NCBI GenBank assembly: GCA_951812725.1
Contig: OX638330.1
Span: 434,001-498,000 of the forward strand
Direction of reading: 5' to 3'
Length of the DNA: 64,000 bases
Source of the DNA: an uncultured Caldilineaceae bacterium
Lineage (GTDB): Bacteria; Chloroflexota; Anaerolineae; Caldilineales; Caldilineaceae
Below, piece after piece: positions 44,486 through 53,796 of the stretch (within the stretch, counting starts at the first letter, position 1; each line of letters begins with the position of its first letter). The notes beneath the pieces were generated by a model, which saw only the letters and a program-made list of their open reading frames with translations, made no database searches and had not been told where the DNA came from. Position numbers and translations under genes: made by a program.

Positions 44486-45619
44486 CTACTGGCGCGCCGG
44501 CAGCAGCTTGAGAAACGTGACGTGGGGCGGCGCGCCAAATCGAATGGGGATGCCTTCTCCCAGGCCGCGATGAACATAGACATGGGTGGTCCGGCGTCGG
44601 GAGTAGCCGGACGCCTCACTGCGCGTCAACTGCTCCGTCTGCGTGTAAGTCGGTCCTACCAGAGGCAAAACTATCTGCCCCCCATGTGTGTGGCCGGCCA
44701 GTATCAGGTCAGCGCGACCAGATGCCGCAGTCTCGATAACGTCCGGATTGTGTGACAACAGAATGGTCGGCGCGTCATCGGGAACGCCTCGCAACCCTCT
44801 GTCCAAATCCGGTCGCCCTTCCAGCAAATCCTCAATGCCCACGACAAAGGTGCCCGTCCCCTTCAACTGTACCGCCCGGTTGTCCAGGAACTGCATGCCC
44901 CGCTTCTCCAACGCCCGGCGCAAACGGCCAATGTCATTGACCCCGGCCGGCTCTCCGTCAAAGTGGTTTCGAAGTAGATAGCGCCCAAAGCGAACAATAT
45001 TGCGCACACGCGCCATGCCGGATTCCTCCTTCTCCGACATGGAGAGAGCGCCATTCTCTGCACCGCTCTCTACTTCCCGCGCACGGAAAACGCGCCATGT
45101 GTGTTGGGGCGCCCTCTTAAGGTTGTAGACCACGTGGTCGTGGTTGCCGGAAACGGCAAAGGCACCAAGGCGGGGCTTGGGGATGCTGTCGATCAATGTC
45201 AGAACGTTTTCCAATCCGTTGTCGTTGTGCAGAAAATCGCCCGTATGTATGAGCAGATCGATCTTCTCGCCCGCAGTCGCCCGCCGCACCTGCGCGATCT
45301 TCGCATGCTCACGCCGGTCCGCCCCGCGGAAATGAGTGTCCGAAAGATGCAGTATGGTCAACCCTTCGCTCGGCAGGCCGGCTCTGTCCCGCAGCAGCCG
45401 TACTTCCAGCCGCTCCGTTCGCACGTCAAAAGGTTCATAGAGCAGCGCGTATCCTCCGAGAGCCGCCCCCAGGCCAGCCATCGCGCCAAGCCCGGCCAAC
45501 AACACCTGTAAGCGCTGACTCCCCCCATCTTGAAAGCCGGAGGAGCATTCGTCAGACGGGCGACAATTGGCCGCTGGCGTTCCCCTGACATCTCCGTTAC
45601 TTTCTGCGCCTTCAAACAT
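44486..45619 (-). CDS. Membrane-anchored metallophosphoesterase
   Basis: This 377-residue protein of the calcineurin-like phosphoesterase family has the motifs LSDTHFRG, IHTGDFLHN, SGNHDH, LLSHNPD and AGHTHGGQ, which coordinate the two metals. A hydrophobic helix near residue 40 anchors it, so the catalytic domain is probably outside or at the membrane. It resembles YaeI/YkuE-type phosphodiesterases. I start at ATG 45619, which has AGGAGG about 12 bases upstream; an in-frame GTG further up adds 14 residues. It is divergent from the sugar-binding lipoprotein at 45924. The substrate is unknown. Confidence 0.85.
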   Translation of the reverse strand: MFEGAESNGDVRGTPAANCRPSDECSSGFQDGGSQRLQVLLAGLGAMAGLGAALGGYALLYEPFDVRTERLEVRLLRDRAGLPSEGLTILHLSDTHFRGADRREHAKIAQVRRATAGEKIDLLIHTGDFLHNDNGLENVLTLIDSIPKPRLGAFAVSGNHDHVVYNLKRAPQHTWRVFRAREVESGAENGALSMSEKEESGMARVRNIVRFGRYLLRNHFDGEPAGVNDIGRLRRALEKRGMQFLDNRAVQLKGTGTFVVGIEDLLEGRPDLDRGLRGVPDDAPTILLSHNPDVIETAASGRADLILAGHTHGGQIVLPLVGPTYTQTEQLTRSEASGYSRRRTTHVYVHRGLGEGIPIRFGAPPHVTFLKLLPARQ

Positions 45620-45816
45620 TCGCCCGTTTGACCTCCTGACATTCCCAGCCGGTGACGCCAATCATGCGCACGGCACGAAATGCCAATCGTACAGGAGCAT
45701 AAGCCCTTTGGCAAGCTTTCGACGCCGTGCCAGGACCGCGAAGTCCATGAACCGTCACTTCTGATCTTCCCGCCCGATGCCGCCCAATTTCAGGGGACCG
45801 GCGATTTTCGCGCCTC

Positions 45817-45846
45817 TTGTGAGAAGTCCCCTGCCTGTTGTACAAT
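45817..45846 (+). promoter_or_regulatory. Sigma70-type promoter of sugar ABC operon
   Basis: TTGTGA at 45817-45822 and TACAAT at 45841-45846 are 18 bases apart. Transcription would start near 45853, about 70 bases before the ATG at 45924. The same -10 box is used at 1692, 43198 and 56574. Confidence 0.5.
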
Positions 45847-45923
45847 CTCTTCGAATTCCCCTTCTAACCCACATTACGCTCAATACAATTAATCCAGCAC
45901 AAACGTCAGCAAGGAGACGATCT

Positions 45924-47327
45924 ATGAATCAGCAGCTCAGCAGACGACGATTCCTGCACTTCTCCGGCGCCGCTCTCGGCACAGCTGTCGTGGCCGCCTG
46001 CCAGCCGGCCGCGCCCGCAGGCTCCGGTGAAATGAGTGAAGAACAACCGGCCGCCGAACGGGTCCAGATCGAGTTCCTCGGCATGCCCGGCAGCCCCGAT
46101 CTCATCCCCGAAGAGCAGGAGCTTTTCCACGACGAAAACCCGGACATCGAGTGGGTTCTCGTACAGCAGGCCCAGGGCACATCCCGCCTCGAGCAGCTCA
46201 TGGCGCTGGTCGTTGCCGGCACACCGCCAGACACCTCCCGCATCGAAAGCGACGTCTACCGAACTTTTGCCCACCTGGGACTCCTCCTCCCCATCACCTC
46301 CTACATCGAAGCCGATCCCGAACTCTCCGCGCCCGACTACTGGATCCAGCCCCAGGAAAACGACCGCCAGATCTACCGCGGCGAAAGCTACGGCATCGGC
46401 TCCTGCTGGGTCGCGCCCCACTTCTACTATAACGTCTCCCTCTTTGAAGAGCTTGGCGTAGAACCCCCCAGCAACGACCCCGAAGAAGCCTGGGGCTGGG
46501 ACGACTTCCTCGCCATCGCCACTGACCTGACCGTCGACGTCAACGGCAATCATCCCGGCGACACCGACTTCGACGCTAACAACATGGAACGCTGGGGCGT
46601 CAACTGGCCCACCTGGTGGATCCCGCTCCATGCCGCCGTCCAATCCAACGGCTCAAACTGGATCGACGCCGAGTCCGAACAACTCGTCCTTGACAGCCCC
46701 GAAGCAATGCAGGCGCTGCAGAACATTGCCGACCTCCGCCTCGCCCACGGCGTTATGCCTCGCACCGAGGCGCTCGAGGCCCTCGGCATGGGCGGCACCC
46801 AGCTCCTCGAAACCAAAAAGGTCGCCCTCCAGGTCGACGGCTCCTGGGCCCTCTCCTGGAACTGGGAGATCGAAGGCGGCATCGGCACCGGCGTCCTGCC
46901 CGCAATGCAGCGCCCCGGCACCGACATGCAGGCCCACCTCGTCACCGTCGTCAAGGACGCCGAAAACCCCGATGCAGCCTTTGAGCTGATCCGCTTCCTC
47001 TCCTCACCCTGGTACCAGGAACGCTACTGCCGCTCCGGCCTCTGGCTACCTAGCCAGAACGCACTGACGACCGATGAATCGATCGCAGACTGGTGTGTGG
47101 CGCCCGAACACCCGCCCGGCTATGAACTGATCGTCACCGAGTACGCGCCCAACTACGGCCACTATCTCACCATGCCGGTCGGTTACGTAAAGGCCGCCGA
47201 GACCTCCATCAACCCGGTCTTCAGCCAGATCTTCAACGGCGAAGCACGCGCCGAGGACGTGCTGCCCGCGGCCGTTGCCGAAGCCAACCAGATCATGGAA
47301 ACCGAACAGGCGCGCCCAACGTCCTAG
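45924..47327 (+). CDS. Family 1 (sugar) ABC solute-binding lipoprotein, Tat-exported
   Basis: This 467-residue extracellular sugar-binding protein of the MalE-like family has a twin-arginine signal (SRRRFLHFSGAALG) and a lipobox ending in VAAC, then an Ala/Pro/Gly linker. The mature fold begins VQIEFLGMPGSPDLIPEEQELF. Blocks such as ALVVAGTPPDTSRIE and the late AFELIRFLSSPWYQERYC are typical of the family. AAGGAG precedes ATG 45924. Two permease genes follow, and no ATPase is linked, so a shared MsmK/MalK-like ATPase must come from elsewhere. The substrate is unknown. Confidence 0.9.
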   Translation: MNQQLSRRRFLHFSGAALGTAVVAACQPAAPAGSGEMSEEQPAAERVQIEFLGMPGSPDLIPEEQELFHDENPDIEWVLVQQAQGTSRLEQLMALVVAGTPPDTSRIESDVYRTFAHLGLLLPITSYIEADPELSAPDYWIQPQENDRQIYRGESYGIGSCWVAPHFYYNVSLFEELGVEPPSNDPEEAWGWDDFLAIATDLTVDVNGNHPGDTDFDANNMERWGVNWPTWWIPLHAAVQSNGSNWIDAESEQLVLDSPEAMQALQNIADLRLAHGVMPRTEALEALGMGGTQLLETKKVALQVDGSWALSWNWEIEGGIGTGVLPAMQRPGTDMQAHLVTVVKDAENPDAAFELIRFLSSPWYQERYCRSGLWLPSQNALTTDESIADWCVAPEHPPGYELIVTEYAPNYGHYLTMPVGYVKAAETSINPVFSQIFNGEARAEDVLPAAVAEANQIMETEQARPTS

Positions 47328-47428
47328 TCGGCGCGCTCCCTCAGTAGGTTCAGAGGAAATTGGATAGGACAGCGCAGGCGTCCTTCAAACCTCCCAGGTG
47401 CCTTCCTGACACGTTCGAAATGCAACAG

Positions 47429-47478
47429 AGCTGGCTACAGGCAGACCGCATCGCCCCCAGGGGTGCCTGTAGCCAGCT
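47429..47478 (+). promoter_or_regulatory. Stable hairpin between sugar-binding and permease genes
   Basis: A perfect 15-base inverted repeat, AGCTGGCTACAGGCA at 47429-47443 and its complement at 47464-47478, has a 20-base loop. It lacks a run of T. Such intercistronic hairpins often protect or attenuate a transcript so that the binding protein is made in excess over the permeases. Confidence 0.55.
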
Positions 47479-47493
47479 TCGCGGAGACCTGTC

Positions 47494-48417
47494 ATGGCAG
47501 TAGAAGCGCAATCATCAAAATTGCCTTGGCCCCGTACCCGCCGCGCGCGCCGTGCTCTCACCGGCTACATGTTCATCTCCCCCTTCATCCTCGGCTTCCT
47601 CCTCTTCTTTGTCGGCCCCGCCCTCGTCGCCGCCTGGCTCACCATGTTCGACTGGAACATGATCCGCCCCCCATACTTCATCGGCCTCGGCAACTTCAAA
47701 AAAATGTTCGCCGACGACCTCTTCTACCAGTCCCTCAAAGTGACCGCCTACTTCTCCCTCGTCTCCGTGCCCGTCGGCCTGGTTCTGAGCTTCTTCCTCG
47801 CCCTCCTCATGAACTTCAAGACCCGCAGCATCGCCGTCTTCCGCACCATCTACTACCTGCCCAGCATCGTCCCCGCCGTCGCCAACGCTGTCCTCTGGAG
47901 CTTCATTCTCAATACCGAATTCGGCCTTCTCAACGCCCTCCTGGACTCCATCGGCCTCCCCAAAATCGCCTGGCTGCAGGAGCCCGAATGGGCCATGCCC
48001 GCCATCATCCTCATGAGCCTCTGGGCCCTCGGCGCCACCATGGTCATCTACCTCGCCGGCCTCCAGGGCATCCCGCGCTCCCTCTACGAAGCCGCCGAAA
48101 TCGACGGCGCCGGCCGCTGGGCCAGCCTCGTCAACGTAACCATCCCGCTCATGTCCCCCGTGATCTTCTTCAACCTCATCATCGGCATCATCGGCTCATT
48201 TCAAATATTCACCGCCGGCTTCCTCATCACCGGCGGCGGCCCGCAGCACGCCACCCTGTTCTACGTACTCTACATCTATCGCAACGGTCTCCAGTATTTC
48301 GACATGGGCTACGCCTCCCTGCTGGCATGGGTACTCTTCTTCCTCATTTTTGCATTGACCTTGATCGTCTTCAAGTATGTAGGTCGTTATGTCTACTACG
48401 AAGATGTGGGCAGCTAG
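47494..48417 (+). CDS. MalF/UgpA-type sugar ABC permease
   Basis: This 307-residue permease has six predicted membrane helices. The first follows the basic [22 protein letters not shown] segment. The EAA loop is visible as [25 protein letters not shown]. It forms a heterodimer with the permease at 48815. GCGGAG precedes ATG 47494. The gene is followed by a MITE that was inserted before its partner. Confidence 0.85.
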   Translation: MAVEAQSSKLPWPRTRRARRALTGYMFISPFILGFLLFFVGPALVAAWLTMFDWNMIRPPYFIGLGNFKKMFADDLFYQSLKVTAYFSLVSVPVGLVLSFFLALLMNFKTRSIAVFRTIYYLPSIVPAVANAVLWSFILNTEFGLLNALLDSIGLPKIAWLQEPEWAMPAIILMSLWALGATMVIYLAGLQGIPRSLYEAAEIDGAGRWASLVNVTIPLMSPVIFFNLIIGIIGSFQIFTAGFLITGGGPQHATLFYVLYIYRNGLQYFDMGYASLLAWVLFFLIFALTLIVFKYVGRYVYYEDVGS

Positions 48418-48490
48418 CAACAACCTTCAGCCTCTTGGCAGGACGAGCCGCGCGTGCGCAGAAACAGACGTAGAGAGCGGGCAAATGGCA

Positions 48491-48796
48491 GTAACTACTC
48501 GGCCAATGCCACCCCTGACTCAGGTGTGGCAGATGTTTCACTCAATCCTTTATACGTGCTCTTTGTATATGGGCGGTCGGGCCTTCGGCCCTCCCTTGTG
48601 CAGGGGCTCCGCCCCCGCAACGCCCCCGCCCAAAACCATCTCTCACCCACCGTTCGGCGTCATTCCAGCTGTGCGGCTCATCCAATGTGGCGGCTGCCAG
48701 CAAATACAAGATAGAATAGCCTGAACGGCGGCGGGGATGAAGGACTGGTCAAGACAGGCTGGTCAAGACTGGCACTGCATACGTTTTAGTAGTTAC
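48491..48796 (+). mobile_element. MITE copy, 306 bp, between the two sugar permease genes
   Basis: The element starts GTAACTACTCGG and ends in AGTAGTTAC. Its core has the family palindromes (GGGCCTTCGGCCC and GGGGCTCCGCCCC). The flanks AATGGCA and ATTGGCA resemble a target duplication with one change. It is the most diverged full-length copy and lies 18 bases before the start of the following gene. Confidence 0.8.
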
Positions 48797-48814
48797 ATTG
48801 GCAGAAAAACTCTG

Positions 48815-49690
48815 ATGAGCGCAACAACACCTACAACGGCATCGCAACTGTTGGACAATGAACGCTTCTGGCGGATCTTCGTCTGGACCATTCTGCTCGT
48901 CGGCGCCTGCGTCATGCTTCTGCCCTTTCTCTGGCTGCTTTCCAGCTCCCTCAAGACTGAGCTCTCCATCTTTCGCTACCCGCCAGAATGGATTCCCGAT
49001 CCCATCCAATTCAGCAACTATGTCGACGCCTGGACAACCAGGCCCTTTGCGCTCTATGTCCGCAACACCATCGTAATCCTGCTCCTGAACGAGGTCGCAG
49101 TCCTCGTCTCCGCCTCTTTCTGCGCCTACGGCTTCGCCCGCATCGACTTTCCCGGCCGCAACGTCTGGTTCGCCATCCTGCTCGCCACCGTCATGTTGCC
49201 CGGCATCGTCACCATGATCCCCCAGTTCGTCATTTTCAGCCGCATCGGCTGGGTAAACACCATATTGCCCCTCACCGTGCCCTTCTTCTTCGGCGGCGGC
49301 GCCTTCAACATCTTCCTACTGCGCCAGTTCTTCCGCACCCTCCCCTCTGAGCTTGCCGACGCCGCCTACATAGACGGCGCCAGCGAAGTCATGATTTACT
49401 GGCGCATCATGCTCCCCCTCGCCAAACCCGCCCTCGCCACCATCGCCATCTTCACCTTCATCGGCACTTGGAACGACTTCATGGGTCCCCTCCTCTACCT
49501 CGCCAAGGACCCCAACAAATTCACCGTCGCCCTCGGCCTCGCCATGTTCCGCACTGCCTTCGCCGGCCGCACCCGCTGGGACCTCCTCATGGCCGCCTCC
49601 ACCATGATGATCGTACCCGTCATCTTCGTCTTCTTCGTCGCCCAACGCTACTTCATCCAAGGCATCGCCATCAGCGGGCTCAAGGGCTAG
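48815..49690 (+). CDS. MalG/UgpE-type sugar ABC permease
   Basis: This 291-residue permease completes the channel with the gene at 47494. It has six hydrophobic helices, the [13 protein letters not shown] segment after the first helix, and the EAA loop [30 protein letters not shown] 48815 lies 18 bases after the MITE end and its leader sequence is largely MITE-derived, with only a weak ribosome site. Longer upstream frames are inside the MITE. The MITE may alter its expression relative to its partner. Confidence 0.85.
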   Translation: MSATTPTTASQLLDNERFWRIFVWTILLVGACVMLLPFLWLLSSSLKTELSIFRYPPEWIPDPIQFSNYVDAWTTRPFALYVRNTIVILLLNEVAVLVSASFCAYGFARIDFPGRNVWFAILLATVMLPGIVTMIPQFVIFSRIGWVNTILPLTVPFFFGGGAFNIFLLRQFFRTLPSELADAAYIDGASEVMIYWRIMLPLAKPALATIAIFTFIGTWNDFMGPLLYLAKDPNKFTVALGLAMFRTAFAGRTRWDLLMAASTMMIVPVIFVFFVAQRYFIQGIAISGLKG

Positions 49691-49853
49691 ATTCCTCCAC
49701 CAAAGACCCTCTCCGATTTCGTTACCGTCGTGGACAAAAATAAAGGGAACCATATACTTGACGGGCCAAAACACCGAGTCTTATGAACTTTGACCTGCCC
49801 CCCAAAACTGGTCCAAGTATAATGTTAGTATTGGGCCGTAGAAAGGGGGAAAT

Positions 49854-50132
49854 ATGGCGAGGAAGAGACATACGCCGGAGCAGGTGATCAACAAGCTGAG
49901 AGAGGCCGAGGTAGCGATAGCCGAGGGCAGCACAGTGGCTGAGGCCGCCCGCCGGATCGGCGTGACCGAGCGGACCTTCTGCCGCTGGCGCAGCGAGTAC
50001 GGGGGTCTCAGGATCGACCAGGCCAGGCACCTGAAGCGTCTGAAGTTGGAGAATAGCCGCCTGAAGAGAGCGGTGGTGGACCTGACGCTGGACAACCAGA
50101 TACTGAGGGAGGCGTCAGAGGGAAACTTCTGA
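49854..50132 (+). CDS. IS3-family transposase OrfA (HTH)
   Basis: This 92-residue protein starts MARKRHTPEQVINKLREAE and carries a helix-turn-helix of the transposase_8 type (VAEAARRIGVTERTFCRW), then a leucine-zipper-like end. It is the OrfA of an IS407-like element and would bind the terminal repeats. The frame is intact. AAAGGGGGAAAT upstream provides a ribosome site. It is the upstream half of a two-frame transposase. Confidence 0.8.
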   Translation: MARKRHTPEQVINKLREAEVAIAEGSTVAEAARRIGVTERTFCRWRSEYGGLRIDQARHLKRLKLENSRLKRAVVDLTLDNQILREASEGNF

Positions 50133-50134
50133 GC

Positions 50135-50987
50135 CCTTCACGTCGTCGCGAGTGTGTCGACCACGTGAAGGCGCTCTTGGGGGTTTCGGAGCGACGCGCC
50201 TGCAGAGTGCTGGGTCATCCTCGCTCCACCCAGCGATACAAGCCGAGCCCGGTGGAGGATGAGAAGGCGCTGACCGAGGAGATCGTGGCGCTGGCCAGTC
50301 AGTTCGGCAGGTACGGTTACCGTAGAATCACCGCCCTTCTGAGGCATCGCGGCTGGCGAGTGAACCACAAGCGTGTGGAGAGGATATGGCGACGTGAAGG
50401 GCTGAAGGTGCCTGTGAAGCAGCCGAAGAGAGGGCGTCTGTGGTTCAATGACGGCTCGTGTGTGCGTCTGCGGCCTGCGTGGAAGGACCCCATGTGTGGG
50501 CCTATGACTTCGTGCACCTAAGGCTCCATGAAGGCAAAAGAGTGCGGTTGCTGACCGTCATTGACGAATACAGCAGGGCGTGTCTGGCGATCCGGGCTGC
50601 GCGCAGCATACGGTCTGCCGATGTAATAGAGGTGCTGGCCGAGTTGATGGTGCTCAGAGGCGTGCCCGACCATATTCGCTCGGACAACGGGCCGGCGTTT
50701 ATGGCCCGGGCTGTGCGTGCGTGGCTTGGGCGGGTGGGAGCCAGGACGCTCTACATCGAGCCTGGGTCGCCGTGGGAGAACGGCTTGCGAGTTTCAACGG
50801 GAAGTTGAGGGACGAGCTGCGGGACAGAGAGGTCTTCTATACGTTGCTGGAGGTGCGTGTGCTGACGGAGCGCTACAGACGGACTTACAACCGGATCAGA
50901 CCGCACAGCTCTCTGGGCTACCGGCGGCCGGCGCCTGAGGCCCTCTTGCCTGCCGACCCTGTCCCCGTGCTTGACGGACCAACATAA
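50135..50987 (+). pseudogene. IS3-family transposase OrfB, two frameshifts
   Basis: The reading frame begins with the SRRRECVDHVKALLGVSERRA region and passes through GYRRITALLRHRGW. It then breaks near 50490, where an extra C follows GGAC. A second frame carries HVWAYDFVHLRL, the VIDEYSR block and SDNGPAF (catalytic Asp residues). This frame breaks near 50785, where the intact PWENGYCESFNG region has lost a base. The third frame carries ESFNGKLRDELRD to the stop. Catalytic DDE residues are all encoded but in different frames, so the enzyme is inactive. Confidence 0.8.
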
Positions 50988-51187
50988 CGGGTGGTACAAA
51001 CATCGGGGGCAGGTCGATAGGGATCAAGCCAATTTATCGGGTGGTACTCCCTGCATAAACAGTTGATAAATCAGAGGATCCGATTTTGAGCTAAAAGAGC
51101 AGGCTCGTATCATAGGCCCAGGCCATTTGATCCGAAACGAGCTACAAATGAATTTTGAGCGCTTTGTTCTGCTATGTCTGACGCTGG

Positions 51188-51215
51188 TTGACACATTTCG
51201 ATCCACGATTATAAT
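51188..51215 (+). promoter_or_regulatory. Strong sigma70 promoter upstream of truncated peptide operon 2
   Basis: TTGACA at 51188-51193 and TATAAT at 51210-51215 are separated by 16 bases, and both boxes match consensus. Transcription would start near 51222. It would drive the truncated binding protein and the dppBC pair. The rest of the 51017-51357 gap shows no gene. Confidence 0.7.
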
Positions 51216-51357
51216 CCAACCCAATTCATCGGGATCAGAGTCTCTTGTCTGGATGGGTCATCGTTCTACACTGTAGGCTCAAAATAAACTCGCCGTTCTC
51301 GACTGCTCACCATCTGCACAGGGACGAACCAGGAATGTTTTTTGTGCGAAGGAGGTA

Positions 51358-51821
51358 GTGCTCGCTACGGTCACAGTGATCAGCGGCGACCAGGCCCGCC
51401 GCCCGATCGCTGAGGTGTCACAGCAGTATTTCGCCGAGGTGGTATCGAGATGTTCATAGAGGAGGCAACCGTGGCGGCTATCCTGGAGGGAATCCGCCTT
51501 GGCGGCTATCTGGATTTCTCGCCTTTCGGCTGGGAATGGGGCGCTATAGACCCGGATGCATCCTCACTGCTGCACTCGGAGGGCGCCAACAACTTTGCCC
51601 GCATCTCGAACCCGCGCCTGGACGAGCTGATCGAGCAGGGGCTCTCAATCGTGGATCCAGAGAAGCGCCGGCCCATCTGCGACGAGATCCAGGAGATCTT
51701 TGTGGAGGAGGTGCCGGTGTTATACTTGCAGATCGACTACTGGCACAACCTCTTTAGCGCCAAGGTCAAGGGCCTGCCGGAGGAAGCGCTGGACGGCGAT
51801 ATGGTCTGGCACGAGGCGTGA
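51358..51821 (+). pseudogene. Truncated family 5 solute-binding protein
   Basis: Only the C-terminal third of a peptide-type binding protein remains. A ribosome site (AAGGAGG) and GTG at 51358 lie directly before VTVISGDQARRPIAE, which corresponds to the middle of the intact protein at 7947. A one-base loss near 51445 (GAGGTGGTATCGAG where GGTATC should be preceded by another G) breaks the frame. The second part reads MFIEEATVAAILEGI to VWHEA. No signal peptide or N-lobe is left, so the protein cannot bind or be exported. Confidence 0.8.
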
Positions 51822-51909
51822 AGTCGGTTTAAGTTAGAAAGAGTTTGGGGATGGCCGGGCCGTCCCCAATTTTGAAGTTATCGAGACGACTCAGCGGCGG
51901 GATAATACT

Positions 51910-52848
51910 ATGGCACGATATACCGTTGCACGTTTGGCCGAGGGGCTGGTCGTCTTGTTATTGATCAGCGTGGCGACGTTTCTTATTATGCGCCTGCTGC
52001 CGGGCGACCCGGTAATGATCCTGCTGGGGGAGGGAGGGGGAGGGATCCGGATGACCGAGGAACAGATCGAAGCCATTCACCGCAAGTGGGGCTTGGATGA
52101 TCCTTGGCACGTCCAGTATCTGCTCTGGGTCAAGAATATGTTTACCGGCAACTTTGGCGTATCCATCTTCCGGCCCGGCGTGCCCGTACGCGAGATGATC
52201 TTTGAAGCAATTCCGGTGACGTTCAATATAAGCGCGGCCGGGTTGATCATCGCGCTTGCACTGGCCATCCCGATCGGCATTATGGCCGCGACAAAGCGCA
52301 ACTCCCTCTTTGACTACGCGGCCACCATTTTTTCAACGCTGGGCGTCGCCTTGCCCAACTTTTGGATTGCGCTGATGTTGATCGTGCTCTTTTCCTTAGT
52401 ACTCAAATGGCTGCCCCCCTTTGGTCTTCACTCCTGGAAGGGCTATATCATGCCCGTCATGGTAATAGCCACACTGCAGATGGCAGTCATAATGCGTGTC
52501 ACGCGCGGCAGCCTGATCGAAGAGTTGGGGGAGGATTACGTGCGCACGGCGCGAGCCAAAGGGCTGGCTGAGCGGAAAGTGATCGGGATCCACGCCATAC
52601 GCAACGCGCTGCTGCCGGTGGTCACAGTGATCGGAGTCCAATTCGCCTATATCCTCAGCGGCACCATCATCGTGGAGACGGTGTTCGCCCTGCCAGGCAT
52701 CGGCCGCCTCTTCACCGACTCGGTGTTGCACCTGGACTACCAGGTCGTGCAATCCATCGTGTTTCTGCTGGCCGTTATCGTTGTCGTGGTAAACCTGCTG
52801 ACCGATCTGACCTATGCCCTGATTGACCCACGGATACGCATCGAATAA
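51910..52848 (+). CDS. dppB: DppB-type ABC peptide permease, second copy
   Basis: This 312-residue permease closely resembles the DppB at 9696: same MPGDP-like LPGDPVMILLG block, EAA loop DYVRTARAKGLAERKVIGIHAIRNALLP and C-terminus TDLTYALIDPRIRIE. It has six hydrophobic helices. Its own binding protein upstream is broken, so it may work with the intact binding proteins at 7947 or 60404. The start ATG 51910 has GGCGGGA upstream. It is co-directional with dppC at 52867, 18 bases away. Confidence 0.9.
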   Translation: MARYTVARLAEGLVVLLLISVATFLIMRLLPGDPVMILLGEGGGGIRMTEEQIEAIHRKWGLDDPWHVQYLLWVKNMFTGNFGVSIFRPGVPVREMIFEAIPVTFNISAAGLIIALALAIPIGIMAATKRNSLFDYAATIFSTLGVALPNFWIALMLIVLFSLVLKWLPPFGLHSWKGYIMPVMVIATLQMAVIMRVTRGSLIEELGEDYVRTARAKGLAERKVIGIHAIRNALLPVVTVIGVQFAYILSGTIIVETVFALPGIGRLFTDSVLHLDYQVVQSIVFLLAVIVVVVNLLTDLTYALIDPRIRIE

Positions 52849-52866
52849 CGCAGCCTTTTGGCAGCT

Positions 52867-53781
52867 ATGGGAAAGCCCATGGAAGTCGCAACTTCAGAAG
52901 AACAGATCGTACCCGTGGCGGAGGAGTTGCCGCGCCTCTCCGAGACGTCGCGCGCCTGGCGCCGCTTCAAGGCCTACCGTATGGCGGTGGTCGCCGCGGC
53001 CTTTATTATCCTGCTGTGTTTGATGGCCATCTTTGCGGATACACTCGTCCCACACGACCCACTTGAAATTTATTCGGGGAAACGGGGTGTCGGTCCGTCC
53101 ATCCAGCATCTGATGGGCTTTGACCACGTGGGGCGTGATCTGTTCAGCCGCGTGATCTATGGCTCTCGCGTGGCGCTGATCGTCGGCCTGGGGGCGTCGA
53201 GCATCGCTGTCATAATCGGCGTGATGGTCGGGGTAACCGCGGGCTATTTCAGCGGCTGGCCCGACAAGCTGCTGTCCCGCCTGACGGACACCCTGATGGC
53301 CTTCCCTATCATCGCGCTGCTGTTCTTGCTGGCGTCGTTAGTGGGGCCCAGCCTGGTCACGACCGTCGTCGTCATCGGCGTCACCGGTTGGGCAATATAC
53401 GCGCGGGTGGTGCGCGCTCAGGTGCTGAGCTTGAAGAGACGGGAGTTCGTTGTGGCAGCGCTAGCTATCGGTGCCAGCGACCTGCGCATCATCTTCCGCC
53501 ACATCCTGCCCAATGTGTTGGCGCCGGTGATCGTGCTCGCCACCTTGGGTGTGGGCACCATCATCATCCTCGAGGCCGCCCTGTCCTTCCTCGGCCTGGG
53601 GATTCAGCCCCCTACCCCCTCCTGGGGCGGCACCTTGTCCGACGGCCGGGCTTTTATTCTTCTATTTCCGCACATCGCCATGGCCCCGGGAATTATGATC
53701 GTGCTGACCGTGCTGGCCTTCAACCTGCTCGGCGATGGACTGCGCGATGCCCTCGATCCACGTCAAAGGGACATCATCTAA
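52867..53781 (+). CDS. dppC: DppC-type ABC peptide permease, second copy
   Basis: This 304-residue permease pairs with the DppB at 51910. It has the cytoplasmic RAWRRFKAYRMAVVAAAF segment, the VPHDPLEIYS segment, and the diagnostic FDHVGRDLFSRVIYGSR. The EAA loop is EFVVAALAIGASDLRIIFRHILPN and the C-terminus LGDGLRDALDPRQRD. I start at ATG 52867; a TTG nine bases upstream is in frame but has no better ribosome site. It is convergent with the M81 peptidase gene. Confidence 0.9.
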   Translation: MGKPMEVATSEEQIVPVAEELPRLSETSRAWRRFKAYRMAVVAAAFIILLCLMAIFADTLVPHDPLEIYSGKRGVGPSIQHLMGFDHVGRDLFSRVIYGSRVALIVGLGASSIAVIIGVMVGVTAGYFSGWPDKLLSRLTDTLMAFPIIALLFLLASLVGPSLVTTVVVIGVTGWAIYARVVRAQVLSLKRREFVVAALAIGASDLRIIFRHILPNVLAPVIVLATLGVGTIIILEAALSFLGLGIQPPTPSWGGTLSDGRAFILLFPHIAMAPGIMIVLTVLAFNLLGDGLRDALDPRQRDII

Positions 53782-53796
53782 GCATCCATCCGATTG

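Larger units (their letters stand above)
49791..51016 (+). mobile_element. IS3-family (IS407-like) element, decayed
   Basis: The left end reads TGACCTGCCCCCCA at 49791. The right end, read inward from 51016, is CGACCTGCCCCCG. These are imperfect terminal repeats. Between them are OrfA and an OrfB broken by two frameshifts. No target duplication is clear. Pieces resembling the element's inner right end occur outside it (CTTGACGGGCCAAAAC near 49758 and ATCGGGTGGTAC near 51036), suggesting older nested copies. Confidence 0.7.

Noticed and set aside
49750..49800. 4-bp target duplication for the IS3-family element
   Set aside because: Flanks ACTT and ATAG do not match, and the right end is diverged, so no duplication can be claimed.
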